A stretch of DNA of 64,000 nt from positions 62,001 to 126,000 of the forward strand of contig JABWCD010000020.1 of NCBI GenBank assembly GCA_013359265.1, written 5' to 3'. Position numbers and translations under genes: made by a program. Origin of the DNA: Candidatus Hydrogenedentota bacterium. Lineage in GTDB: Bacteria; Hydrogenedentota; Hydrogenedentia; Hydrogenedentales; SLHB01. A model generated the notes under the pieces. That model was not told the origin of the DNA and searched no databases. It was given only the letters and a program-made list of their open reading frames with translations. This document shows, piece by piece, positions 36,305-44,333 of the stretch (the stretch's first letter is position 1; each line of letters opens with the position of its first letter).

Positions 36305-37612
36305 ATGGCCCCGCGCAAAGACGAAGCCGGCCGATTTAAGCAACTCATCGACATGATGCGCGACCTTAGCATCGACCCGGACCCGGGCACGTCGGCGAAA
36401 CTGTACCGCGACACGATGCGCAAACTATACGGCGACCTCGGGCTTATCTCCATTTCCCGCCGGGGCGTCGGACCGAACCAATACCGCGTGATTCGAATTT
36501 TCCATGACAAGCAGATTGAGTCGGATGCGTTTCCAAACCGGGAGGACGAAAGTAGGGTCGCTCCAATCGAGAGCGGCGGCATTATTGGTCAGATTATTTC
36601 CGAAGAACGCGTCACCGTCATTCGGGACTTGAACGTTCCCACGGACCCGGTGTTGGGCACGGACCTGTCGCCGTACCGCTCGATGATCGCTACGCCCGTG
36701 TTCGACGGCGGGCGCGCCCTGAACTGGGTTATTTTCCTGTCGACGAAGGCGGACGCGTTTACGTCGCGCGAGGTCGAATCGCAGATTCTGCAAGCCAATC
36801 TGCTGGGCGGCATGTCCAACAGCAAACGCGCCGCCAAGGAACTGCTCGAAGCGACCGCGTTCATCCATCACGAAGTCGACGAAATCGCAAGCATCCAGCG
36901 CGGGCTGTTGCCTGCGCCGTTGCCCGCGGTGCCCGGCCTCGAACTCGCCGCGATCCACGAAAGCTTCGATCGCGCGGGCGGCGACTACTACGACGTGTTT
37001 CCCATCGGCCCCATTGACGAGCAGAGTTCCAACGATCACGAGGGGTGGTGGGGCATTCTCATCGCGGACGCGTCGGGCCACGGGCCGTCCGCGGCCGTGG
37101 TTGTCACCATGTTGTCGACGCTCATTTACACGCGCGTGCACAAGGCGCAAGGTCCCGGCGCGATGCTCGAATACTTGAACCGCCACATCGCCACAAAACC
37201 GATCCACAGCTCGTTCGTGACGGCGTTTCTGATGTACTACTGTCCCGAAAGCCGCCTCGTCCGATACGCCTGCGCCGGGCACAATCCGCCGCTACTGCGC
37301 TCGAACGGGGAAGCGCGCTGGCTCGACGCGGTTGGAAGCTTTCCGCTCGGTATCGATCGCGGTGCGTGGTACGAAGAGGCCGAAGTACAGCTTCAGCCGG
37401 GCGACACGTTGCTCCTCTACACCGACGGCATTACCGAAGCCAAGGCGCTCTCCGGCGAGTTCTTCGGCGAAGAACGCCTCGAACACGCCATCCTCAACGG
37501 CCACGCGAGCGCTCCAGACCTCATCGACACCATCCGCGGCCACGTCCGCACCCACCTCCTCGGTCAACGCCCCACCGACGACCAGACGATGGTGGCCATG
37601 CGGGTGCTGTAA
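36305..37612 (+). CDS. GAF-domain SpoIIE/RsbU-type PP2C serine/threonine phosphatase
   Basis: 435 residues from ATG 36305, two bases after the sulfatase stop. A longer in-frame reading would overlap the sulfatase. The N-terminal GAF-like sensor domain occupies about 30-200. A short helix and the SpoIIE phosphatase domain follow (about 215-435) with metal-binding motifs RAGGDYYDVF, IADASGHGPSAAVVVTML and LLYTDGITEAKAL. It should dephosphorylate a serine on an anti-sigma-factor antagonist in a partner-switching cascade; no such partner is encoded nearby. Linkage to the sulfatase suggests co-transcription rather than function. Confidence 0.9.
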   Translation: MAPRKDEAGRFKQLIDMMRDLSIDPDPGTSAKLYRDTMRKLYGDLGLISISRRGVGPNQYRVIRIFHDKQIESDAFPNREDESRVAPIESGGIIGQIISEERVTVIRDLNVPTDPVLGTDLSPYRSMIATPVFDGGRALNWVIFLSTKADAFTSREVESQILQANLLGGMSNSKRAAKELLEATAFIHHEVDEIASIQRGLLPAPLPAVPGLELAAIHESFDRAGGDYYDVFPIGPIDEQSSNDHEGWWGILIADASGHGPSAAVVVTMLSTLIYTRVHKAQGPGAMLEYLNRHIATKPIHSSFVTAFLMYYCPESRLVRYACAGHNPPLLRSNGEARWLDAVGSFPLGIDRGAWYEEAEVQLQPGDTLLLYTDGITEAKALSGEFFGEERLEHAILNGHASAPDLIDTIRGHVRTHLLGQRPTDDQTMVAMRVL

Positions 37613-37689
37613 GGACGCACCCAAGCACGCGGAACAATCCAATGTCGAGACGCGTGCTGCGGCCGTCGTTCGAGTAGTGCGCGACCCCA

Positions 37690-39015
37690 TTACTCGGCGG
37701 ACAACTTCAACACAATGATCGTGTCCAATGGATTACGTCGATCATTGGGAACCACGCACCGTATGCCATTTGCGTCCTGCTCGAACTGTACAAGCGAGCC
37801 ATCAACCAACGCAGCGGATTGGATCGTCGCGTCGAGCTTGGGCAACTGCAACTCCTTCTCCGGCCAGTCGAGTACGTGAACGTAAATCGTGTTTTCCTTG
37901 TGCGTGCTGCATCCCCACTTGTCCGGCCGGAACGGTCCACCGCGTGTGCCGTAGATGCTCTCGCCGTTGGCTTTCAGCCATGCCCCGATTTCCATCAGGC
38001 GATCCACCTGGCGCGGTTCGATGCGGCCGTCCGGCATGGGGCCGACGTTGAGCAATAAATTCCCGTCGCCACCCGCGGTCTGCACCAAGATGTCGATGCA
38101 CTCTTTCAGCGATTTCAGTTTGTCGTCGGGTTTCCAGGCCCATTGGGAACAGATCGTCATGCAGGTTTCCCACGGGCGCTCGCTGTTGAATGCGCCGACT
38201 TGTTGCTCGGGGGTGTCGTAGTCGCCCGGCGCAAAGCCGGATTTGGTTACCCCCTCCATTCCTTCGCGGCCTTTACCGACGCGGTTATTCACAAGCATCT
38301 TCGGGTCCAATTCGCGGCAGTATCGCAGTAGGTCCCACCCGCGCTCGACGGTCCACGGTTTTTCCCATTCGCCATCGAACCACATCGTGTGCAACGGCCC
38401 GTATTTGGTCACGATCTCACGCAACTGGTCCCGCATGTACTCGACATATCGATCCATGTTCGGGTCCCGGCCTGCGGGAAGTGCGTACCCGGGCCCGCCC
38501 TGCGCGTCGATGGTGTTGTAGTCAGGCTGATACCGGTCGAGGATCGAGTGGTAGGTGCCAAAGGCAAGGCCGGCGTTTCTGCACGCCAACGACAGTTCCT
38601 CGAGTACGTCACGCTTGAACGGTGTGGACATGATGTCGTAGCCGGTAAATTGCGAGTCCCATATACAGAAGCCGTCGTGATGCTTGGACGTGATGATGAC
38701 GTACTTCATCCCGGCGCCCTTCGCGATACGTGCCCACTCCGCCGCGTTGAACTCGGTCGGATTGAATTCCTCGTAGAGCCCGTCGTACTCCTCGCGGGGC
38801 ACCTCCTTGCCGCGCGACCAGCCAATCTCGGTGCCTTTCAACGAGACGGGGCCCCAATGGATGAACATGCCAAACCGCATCGCCTGCCATCGTGCGACGG
38901 AATCGGGATCGGCGGGCGGTGGGGAAGTCTCGACAGGCGGATTGGCGTGTGCGAACAAGCTATAAAGTGTAATGGCGCACGCAAATGCCGAAAAAGTGTA
39001 CGACGTGCGTTTCAT
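37690..39015 (-). CDS. Secreted alpha-L-fucosidase (GH29)
   Basis: 441 residues from the ATG at 39015, where a GGGGGATTC ribosome site precedes it and a signal peptide begins (residues about 1-24, ending SLFAHA). The GH29 catalytic barrel opens with MRFGMFIHWGPVSLKG. It contains KYVIITSKHHDGFCIWDS and the nucleophile Asp214 in TMWFDGEWEKPW, and ends with a beta-sandwich. The enzyme removes alpha-linked L-fucose from glycans by a retaining mechanism in the periplasm or outside the cell. It and the sulfatase would be suited to fucoidan-like or mucin-like substrates. Confidence 0.94.
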   Translation of the reverse strand: MKRTSYTFSAFACAITLYSLFAHANPPVETSPPPADPDSVARWQAMRFGMFIHWGPVSLKGTEIGWSRGKEVPREEYDGLYEEFNPTEFNAAEWARIAKGAGMKYVIITSKHHDGFCIWDSQFTGYDIMSTPFKRDVLEELSLACRNAGLAFGTYHSILDRYQPDYNTIDAQGGPGYALPAGRDPNMDRYVEYMRDQLREIVTKYGPLHTMWFDGEWEKPWTVERGWDLLRYCRELDPKMLVNNRVGKGREGMEGVTKSGFAPGDYDTPEQQVGAFNSERPWETCMTICSQWAWKPDDKLKSLKECIDILVQTAGGDGNLLLNVGPMPDGRIEPRQVDRLMEIGAWLKANGESIYGTRGGPFRPDKWGCSTHKENTIYVHVLDWPEKELQLPKLDATIQSAALVDGSLVQFEQDANGIRCVVPNDRRNPLDTIIVLKLSAE

Positions 39016-39094
39016 GGCAGAATCCCCCGATCCCCCAAAGGCGTATTGTACCAAATCCGGCAAGTGTCATCAGTCTGAGATTCGCATTAATTGT

Positions 39095-39124
39095 CGTGCT
39101 CGTGCTCGTGCTCGTAATCGTAAT
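39095..39124. repeat. Hexamer repeat (CGTGCT)3(CGTAAT)2
   Basis: Five consecutive 6-base units lie in the spacer between the FHA and fucosidase genes. A related, degenerate run (CTCGTAATCGTATTCG) occurs at about 48851-48866 in another spacer, so the motif may be a dispersed simple repeat of this genome. Confidence 0.6.
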
Positions 39125-39156
39125 CGAGCATTCGAGCTTATGCACAACTCCGAAGG

Positions 39157-39176
39157 GCGTTCGACTTTTCGAACGC
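39157..39176. terminator. Hairpin downstream of the Clp/FHA operon
   Basis: GCGTTCGA and TCGAACGC form a perfect 8-bp stem around a CTTT loop, 60 bases beyond the FHA stop. No U-run follows on the minus strand, so factor-independent termination is uncertain. It may be a 3' stabilising structure. Confidence 0.35.
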
Positions 39177-39235
39177 GTTTGGGATTCATGACACTGGCGA
39201 ACGTGAATCGCCGAAAGCGCGCACAAATCGAATCG

Positions 39236-39808
39236 CTAAAGCACGTTCGTCACGCGCACCCACACCCAAACGACCGCCCATTGAATCCACCAGCGGAACT
39301 GTGGCCAGGCGATATACAGGACGACGGCAATCGCCAGCATCGCCATCCAGCTCGTGACGATACGGCGGACGAGGCGATAGACGGATGTAGCGATATTCCT
39401 CACGAACGACCAGAGATGTTTTGCGCCTTCGCGCACGGCCCAGACGACGTCGCTGTCGGTCGGGAGGCCGCGCGTGCGGCGGGCGAGCCCGTCCGGGGAG
39501 CAATCGAGAATGAGCAGCGTCTGGCCGATCTGCACCATGCCTCCATCGCGGACGATCCGCGAACGCAGCGCGCCCGCGGGGTACCCGTTCACGTAGATGG
39601 CCTTGTCGCGCGCTTTGCGGATGCGGTACCCGTCGGACACGACGGACACAAGCGCGTGAAAGTCTTCGATGCCTTTGTCGAGCCGTAGCGTGACAGTGCA
39701 CCCGCTGTCGTGGCCAATGTGGAACGGCGCGCGTACGATCGGAAACTCGGTGCCGTCTTCCGGTCCGTTCACGACGACAAAACAGTCGGCCTGCCCACCC
39801 GCCCTCAT
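39236..39808 (-). CDS. FHA-domain protein with C-terminal membrane anchor
   Basis: 190 residues starting inside the stop of the upstream Clp-like gene (ATGA at 39805-39808). Residues about 10-100 form a forkhead-associated fold (FHIGHDSGCTVTL, EDFHALVSV, then IYVNGYPAGAL and QIGQTLLILDC). The conserved Gly-Arg of phosphothreonine-binding FHA domains is Gly-His here and the Ser/Arg pocket is altered, so phosphopeptide recognition is doubtful. The C-terminal about 45 residues are hydrophobic and Trp-rich (WMAMLAIAVVLYIAWPQF, WWIQWAVVWVWV), giving one or two membrane segments. The tight coupling suggests that it tethers or regulates the AAA protein at the membrane. Confidence 0.8.
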   Translation of the reverse strand: MRAGGQADCFVVVNGPEDGTEFPIVRAPFHIGHDSGCTVTLRLDKGIEDFHALVSVVSDGYRIRKARDKAIYVNGYPAGALRSRIVRDGGMVQIGQTLLILDCSPDGLARRTRGLPTDSDVVWAVREGAKHLWSFVRNIATSVYRLVRRIVTSWMAMLAIAVVLYIAWPQFRWWIQWAVVWVWVRVTNVL

Positions 39809-42282
39809 GCGGTGGCCACTCCACGTTGGATAAGCGTTTCGCCTTTGCGGAAGGTCAGTTCGTCATTCTCGACGAGTACCTCGACGGTGTCGCCGTTGAC
39901 GAAGCGCCCTTCAAGCACCATCGCACTGATGGGATTCATGACGAGCCGCTCGACGGTGCGGCGCAACTCGCGCGCGCCAAACTCGGCGTTGTAGCCCTCG
40001 CGCGCAAGATACTCGTACGCGCCCTGAAACACGCGCAGCCGCATACCACGCTCCTTCAGGCGCTCGTTCATCTCGCCGAGATTTATCTTCAGCATGAGGC
40101 GGATATCCTCGAACAGTAGCGGATAGAAAGGGACAATCTCGTCTATGCGGTTGATGAACTCGGGGCGAAAGCTCTTGCGCAAGCTCGCCATCAGTGCGTC
40201 GTCGTCCACTGCGTCCACTCCGCGATGCAGGTGCTCCGAACCGACGTTGGACGTGAAGATTATTATCGAGTTGCGGAAGCTCAGGTCGCGCCCGCGCGAG
40301 TCTTTCAGACGCCCTTCGTCCAGAATGGGGAGGAAGATATCGAAGATACGGCGGTGCGCCTTCTCGATTTCGTCGAACAGCAGAATCGAAAACGGCGCGT
40401 TGTGTATGGCCTGCGACAGCCGGCCCTCTTCCTCGCTGCCCACGTATCCCGGCGGCGCGCCGAGCAGGCGCGACACCGAATGCTCCTCGACATACTCGGA
40501 CATGTCGAAAGTGATTAGATGCTTTGACGAACCGTACAACATGTCCGCAAGACTCTTCGCGAGTTGTGTCTTGCCGACCCCCGTCGGACCTAGAAACAAC
40601 ATTACCGCCTCGGGACGGCTCGGATCGGCCAGACCCGCGCGCGCCTTTTTCACCGCCGCGACGGCACGCGACACGGCATCGTCCTGTCCAATGATGCGCT
40701 TGCGCAGCTTGCGGTCAAGATCGGTCAGCCGCACGCGCTCTTCCTGCGTGATTTCCTCAATCGGAATTCCCGTCATTCGGCTGACCACCTTGCGCACGTC
40801 GTGCGGAGTCACTTTTTCGGCCAGTGGTTGCCCCATGTCGCTGTCGAACGCCTTCGGCATGCTCTTCGCCGCAACGGCCTTCAACCGGTACCGCGCACAG
40901 GCCTGATCGAGCACGTCGATCGCCTTGTCCGGCAGTTGCCGGTTCGGCATGTACCGCTGCGACAATGCGATCGCCGCGTGCATCGCCTTGCCGCTGATAT
41001 GCACGCCATGGTGCTTTTGCAGGCCGGGGCGAAGATGCCCCAAAACCTCCCACGTCGCCGCCGCGGACAATTCCTCGATGCGCAACATCTGGAACCGGCG
41101 CTCGATCGCCGGGTCTTTCTCGATGAACTTGCGGTACTCGTGCAACGTCGTCGCGCCAATGCAGCGCAGTTCGCCCCGAGCGAGGGCGGGCTTCAGAAGA
41201 TTCGCCAAGTCCGTCGTTCCACCCTCGACCGTGCCCGCGCCCATGATGAGATGTATCTCGTCGATGAACAGCACGCTCTTGGGTTCGCGGCGCAACTCTT
41301 CGAGCAGACCCAGCAGCCTTTCCTCGAACGCGCCGCGGTACGCCGTGCCCGCCATGAGCGCCGCCATGTTTAATTCGAGGAATCGATACCCCGCCAGCAC
41401 GCCCGCGCCGCGCCCGCGAAACGCGGAGTACGCCAGGCCTTCGACGATCCGCGTCTTGCCCACGCCCGCTTCGCCAACCAGGATCACATTGTTCTTCGTC
41501 TTGCGCGAGAGAATCTCCGCGATGGATACGATGTCTCTGTCGCGGCCTATGGCGGGTTCGAGCGAGCCCAGCGCCGCGGCCTGCGTAAGGTCGCGCGTCA
41601 GCGTCGCGAGCACCGCCGTGCTCGTCGGTTGAGCGGCGTTGTCCTCTCCCATCACAAGCTCTGGCAAGTCGCGCGCGTCAGCGCCTTGCTGTGGCATGGC
41701 GGCGGCCTTTACGCTCGTCTTCTGGGCTTCCCTCACGAGGGGACGCGCCTGGCTGCCGCGCATCAATTCGTGACGAAGCAACTTAATCATCTCGCCGCGC
41801 GGGAGTTGGAGGCGATCCATCGCCCTGCTGGGCGCGGAGTATGCGTCCGCGATCAGAGCGAGCAACAGGTGCCCCGCCCCAGCGTTGCCCTGACTCAGGC
41901 GCTGGCCGAAGCGCGCGGCCTCGTTCGCGACCCCCGCGCAACGCGGCGTGTAGAACACTTCCGGTCCCGCGATGGGCATGTGGCCTTTCCACGCTTCCCG
42001 CGTCATCTCGTGGGACGCCGCGCGCAGTTGGTCTGCGTATTGTTTAAGGAATGTAAGGGGGAGGAGATCGGACTTGACGAGGATCGCTTCGTACAGGTGC
42101 TCGACTCCGACATACATCTGCCCGCGGCGCAGGCTGATTGCCGTAGCGTCGTCAAGCAGGGCATTGACTTCTTGCGAGACCGGAACCTGCACGAATGTGG
42201 CGCTTCCTACTGCGTGGTCCAAATACGTTGTCAGACGCCCCGCTGGACCCCGTACCCCCACGCGGGCGGTCCGCAGAGGCAT
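39805..42282 (-). CDS. Clp/Hsp100-family double AAA+ ATPase without long middle domain
   Basis: 825 residues. The N-terminal about 160 residues hold two Clp-N-like repeats (VNALLDDATAISLRRGQ followed by VGVEHLYEAIL, and the later EAARFGQRLSQGNAGAGHLLLAL). AAA-1 has Walker A GEAGVGKT near 270 and Walker B VLFIDEIHLIMGAG. AAA-2 has Walker A GPTGVGKT near 564, Walker B ILLFDEIEKAH and arginine-finger region RPEFINRIDE. Only about 40 residues separate the AAA-1 small domain from the AAA-2 start, so the ClpB coiled-coil middle domain is absent. The stretch where ClpA/ClpC/ClpX carry an IGF/IGL-type ClpP-docking loop (after TSNVGSEHLHRG) is short and lacks it. An ATP-driven unfoldase working without ClpP is inferred. 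The true start could be slightly internal. Confidence 0.88.
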   Translation of the reverse strand: MPLRTARVGVRGPAGRLTTYLDHAVGSATFVQVPVSQEVNALLDDATAISLRRGQMYVGVEHLYEAILVKSDLLPLTFLKQYADQLRAASHEMTREAWKGHMPIAGPEVFYTPRCAGVANEAARFGQRLSQGNAGAGHLLLALIADAYSAPSRAMDRLQLPRGEMIKLLRHELMRGSQARPLVREAQKTSVKAAAMPQQGADARDLPELVMGEDNAAQPTSTAVLATLTRDLTQAAALGSLEPAIGRDRDIVSIAEILSRKTKNNVILVGEAGVGKTRIVEGLAYSAFRGRGAGVLAGYRFLELNMAALMAGTAYRGAFEERLLGLLEELRREPKSVLFIDEIHLIMGAGTVEGGTTDLANLLKPALARGELRCIGATTLHEYRKFIEKDPAIERRFQMLRIEELSAAATWEVLGHLRPGLQKHHGVHISGKAMHAAIALSQRYMPNRQLPDKAIDVLDQACARYRLKAVAAKSMPKAFDSDMGQPLAEKVTPHDVRKVVSRMTGIPIEEITQEERVRLTDLDRKLRKRIIGQDDAVSRAVAAVKKARAGLADPSRPEAVMLFLGPTGVGKTQLAKSLADMLYGSSKHLITFDMSEYVEEHSVSRLLGAPPGYVGSEEEGRLSQAIHNAPFSILLFDEIEKAHRRIFDIFLPILDEGRLKDSRGRDLSFRNSIIIFTSNVGSEHLHRGVDAVDDDALMASLRKSFRPEFINRIDEIVPFYPLLFEDIRLMLKINLGEMNERLKERGMRLRVFQGAYEYLAREGYNAEFGARELRRTVERLVMNPISAMVLEGRFVNGDTVEVLVENDELTFRKGETLIQRGVATA

Positions 42283-42372
42283 AGTAATACACGGGCAGGA
42301 TCAATTCCGCAAGAAAATTACACAGCGGTCAGATTTCAGAGATTGGGGCGGCCAACAATAGTCGGCGTTCGG

Positions 42373-42687
42373 CTAACGGACCGCCTCTTCGCGGGTCTCG
42401 TACCAACTGCGCCACGCCGCGGCGTTCTTTGTGATCCAGTCCAAAACGGCGTCGCGTCCAAGATCGCGTCCGGCCTTCTCGGACTCGATCCACTTGTGCC
42501 GTTCGATCTCGGCCCGCTGTTCGGCAAGAAACCGGCGTTGACGTTCCTCGCGCCAACGGACCGCGTGGGAAGCGTTCCAGTCGGCAAGCGCCTCGTCAAA
42601 CGTTACATCACAGCCCCGCTCGCAGCACATCTTCGTTTGGTGCGACTCCACAGCCAAACGTTCTGCGCGGGAAAGTCTACAGTCCAT
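42373..42687 (-). CDS. Small charged protein, unknown function
   Basis: 104 residues from ATG 42687 (GAGGG about nine bases upstream); an earlier in-frame ATG at 42741 is less likely. It is very rich in Arg/Glu/Trp, with a Cys pair (KMCCERGCDV) near residue 20. A helical C-terminal half follows: RQRRFLAEQRAEIERHKWIE, then SEKAGRDLGRDAVLDWITKN. The latter half resembles a recurrent small-protein motif (KW-x-S-E-x-x-GRD-x-G-x-x-A-x-x-DWI) that I recall from many uncultivated bacteria but cannot name. It lies 90 bases upstream of the Clp-like gene on the same strand. Confidence 0.6.
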   Translation of the reverse strand: MDCRLSRAERLAVESHQTKMCCERGCDVTFDEALADWNASHAVRWREERQRRFLAEQRAEIERHKWIESEKAGRDLGRDAVLDWITKNAAAWRSWYETREEAVR

Positions 42688-43114
42688 CGCTACTAACCCT
42701 CGGCCCTTGGTACCAAGATGATGAACCCACACCGCAGGCATTGCCCGCGCCCTCCCCGAAGAGACTTGTGATAATACTCAGATTTGACATCCATGTCCAG
42801 CCTTCTTTTTTTACTATTGGCAAAATCTGTCGCCTGTTAAATTATACCAACGACGGTCGGCTGCCTTACGGCAGCGCGTACTCGGTGGGGTCATTCCACT
42901 TCCGAAGTCGGTTCGTTGCCTGGCGATATGAACGCCAAACAACTGTACATTCTGTAATCATAGACGACTTTACGTAGTCTTTATTCAGGACTCTTCCGCT
43001 TATTTCATAATCGTGATTTTTTTCTCAATAGTTGGATTGTCGTGCACTCCATGATATACTTACCGGTAGGGAATTGTTCCCGTCCGTATATAAACCCGTG
43101 GGGGGAATCGCACC
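42688..43114. other. AT-rich divergent intergenic region
   Basis: 427 bases without a supportable gene. It is conspicuously AT-rich from about 42770 to 43080, unlike the GC-rich surroundings, with T-runs and a GCTGCC-TTAC-GGCAGC hairpin (42860-42875). It ends in a promoter for the phasin-like gene. The AT-richness suggests a regulatory or strongly transcribed upstream region, or a recently acquired spacer. Confidence 0.5.
43032..43060 (+). promoter_or_regulatory. Promoter of the phasin-like gene
   Basis: TTGGAT (43032-43037) and TATACT (43055-43060) with a 17-base spacer. Transcription would start near 43067. A GGGGGGA ribosome site lies about eight bases before the ATG at 43115, and the AT-rich upstream could serve as an UP element. 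Confidence 0.6.
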
Positions 43115-43480
43115 ATGAAGAAAAACTCCAAGCAAACCGTCCAGCAGCGCGCCGCCAAAGTCGCGCTCCGCGTCATCGAACTGGAAAAGAAGACTTTCGA
43201 CCGCGTCGCCAAACGGGTCGGCTCGATGCAGGACCGCATGGACAAGATGGTCCAGAAGCGCGTCGACGCCGCGAAGTGGATGCCGAAAGAAGGCAAGCAA
43301 CTCGTCGCGGAGTGGGTCCACACGATGAAAAAGGGACGCGGCGATCTGCGTAAGGCCGTGGATACGACATTCGATCTGTCGAGCGAATTCGTCAAGCGCG
43401 TGAGCGAGCCGGCGGTTAAGGCGAAAAAAAAGGCCCCAGTCGTCAAAAAGAGAATGGCCCATCAGCCTGCGGCAGCGTAA
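43115..43480 (+). CDS. Phasin-like basic coiled-coil protein
   Basis: 121 residues, strongly helical and Lys/Arg-rich with a heptad-like pattern (KKTFDRVAKRVGSMQDRMDK). It is followed by an Ala/Lys/Val tail resembling histone H1-like or polyhydroxyalkanoate-granule-associated proteins. It could coat storage granules or bind nucleic acid; sequence alone cannot decide. The strong promoter, strong ribosome site and AT-rich leader predict abundant expression. A 6-bp GC hairpin (CGCGGC/GCCGCG) follows the stop but lacks a T-run. Confidence 0.65.
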   Translation: MKKNSKQTVQQRAAKVALRVIELEKKTFDRVAKRVGSMQDRMDKMVQKRVDAAKWMPKEGKQLVAEWVHTMKKGRGDLRKAVDTTFDLSSEFVKRVSEPAVKAKKKAPVVKKRMAHQPAAA

Positions 43481-43586
43481 GTAACCTTTCCGCGGCCTTT
43501 CGTAAGAAGCCGCGCCGTTAAGCCATACCATTGCAATGGGGCAGCGTTGCGCGTAATATGACGCCAATGCAACGGAGGAGTGTTTT

Positions 43587-44153
43587 GTGTCCCAAGCGAC
43601 CCAACTGACGCGCGCCTATCCTTGGTCCGATGTCATCGACGGCAACGAGATCACATTCCGGTTGATGACCCACGCGGACCGCGGAGACATGCTTTCGTTT
43701 GCCCAGGCGCTCCGCCCCGAAGACCTGATGTTCCTTCGGCTCGACATTACTCGGCCCGAGGTCATCGATCATTGGATTGAACACATCGAAGCGGGCAATA
43801 CGGTCACCGTGCTCGCCTGCGAAAACGGCAAGATCGTCGGCTACGGCACCCTGCATTTCAACGAAACCTGGTGGACCCACCACCTCGGTCAGGTCCGCAT
43901 CCTGGTCCAAAGCGACCGGCGTAAACTCGGGCTGGGCCGACGACTCGCCGTCGAAATCTTTCAGCTCGCCCGCGAGAAAAAACTCACCCGAATCTTCGTG
44001 CAAATGGCCGCCGACCAACCCTACGTTCGCCAACTCTTCGAGGACCTCGGCTTCCGTGCCGAAGCCCTCCTTACCGACTGGGTCATGGACCGCAACGAGC
44101 GCACCCACGACCTACTCATCATGTCGCATTACGTGGACGATTTCGGAAGCTAA
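43587..44153 (+). CDS. GNAT-family N-acetyltransferase
   Basis: 188 residues from a GTG with CGGAGGAG upstream. The GNAT acetyl-CoA pyrophosphate loop is recognisable as V-x-x-x-x-R-x-x-G-L-G-x-x-L (RILVQSDRRKLGLGRRLAVE, about residue 108-125). The preceding beta strand GYGTLHFNETWW and the C-terminal LFEDLGFRAEALLTDWVMD fit the fold. The acceptor is unknown; amines of small molecules or proteins are usual. It stands alone between the phasin-like and surface-protein genes. Confidence 0.88.
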   Translation: MSQATQLTRAYPWSDVIDGNEITFRLMTHADRGDMLSFAQALRPEDLMFLRLDITRPEVIDHWIEHIEAGNTVTVLACENGKIVGYGTLHFNETWWTHHLGQVRILVQSDRRKLGLGRRLAVEIFQLAREKKLTRIFVQMAADQPYVRQLFEDLGFRAEALLTDWVMDRNERTHDLLIMSHYVDDFGS

Positions 44154-44333
44154 TCTCCAGATTCAGCCGCCCTCCGCTGCGGCTCCTGCATTGATTCCAC
44201 CGGTGTCGCCGCAAACCGCCCTATGTGATCACGACCCGACAGGAACCAATCCAAGCTTTGCGTGTTAAAATCGTTGACGAGACGCAAGGTCTATGGGGTC
44301 TGTGTAAGGCGTCGCAGGGTAGAGGGTTAACAC

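Noticed and set aside
39236-42282. Type VI secretion (ClpV plus FHA)
   Set aside because: No tssA-M, hcp, vgrG or sheath genes are present in the window, so secretion cannot be claimed from these two genes.
43481-43530. Rho-independent terminator after the phasin-like gene
   Set aside because: A 6-bp GC stem exists, but the 12-base loop and missing T-run make it too weak to call.
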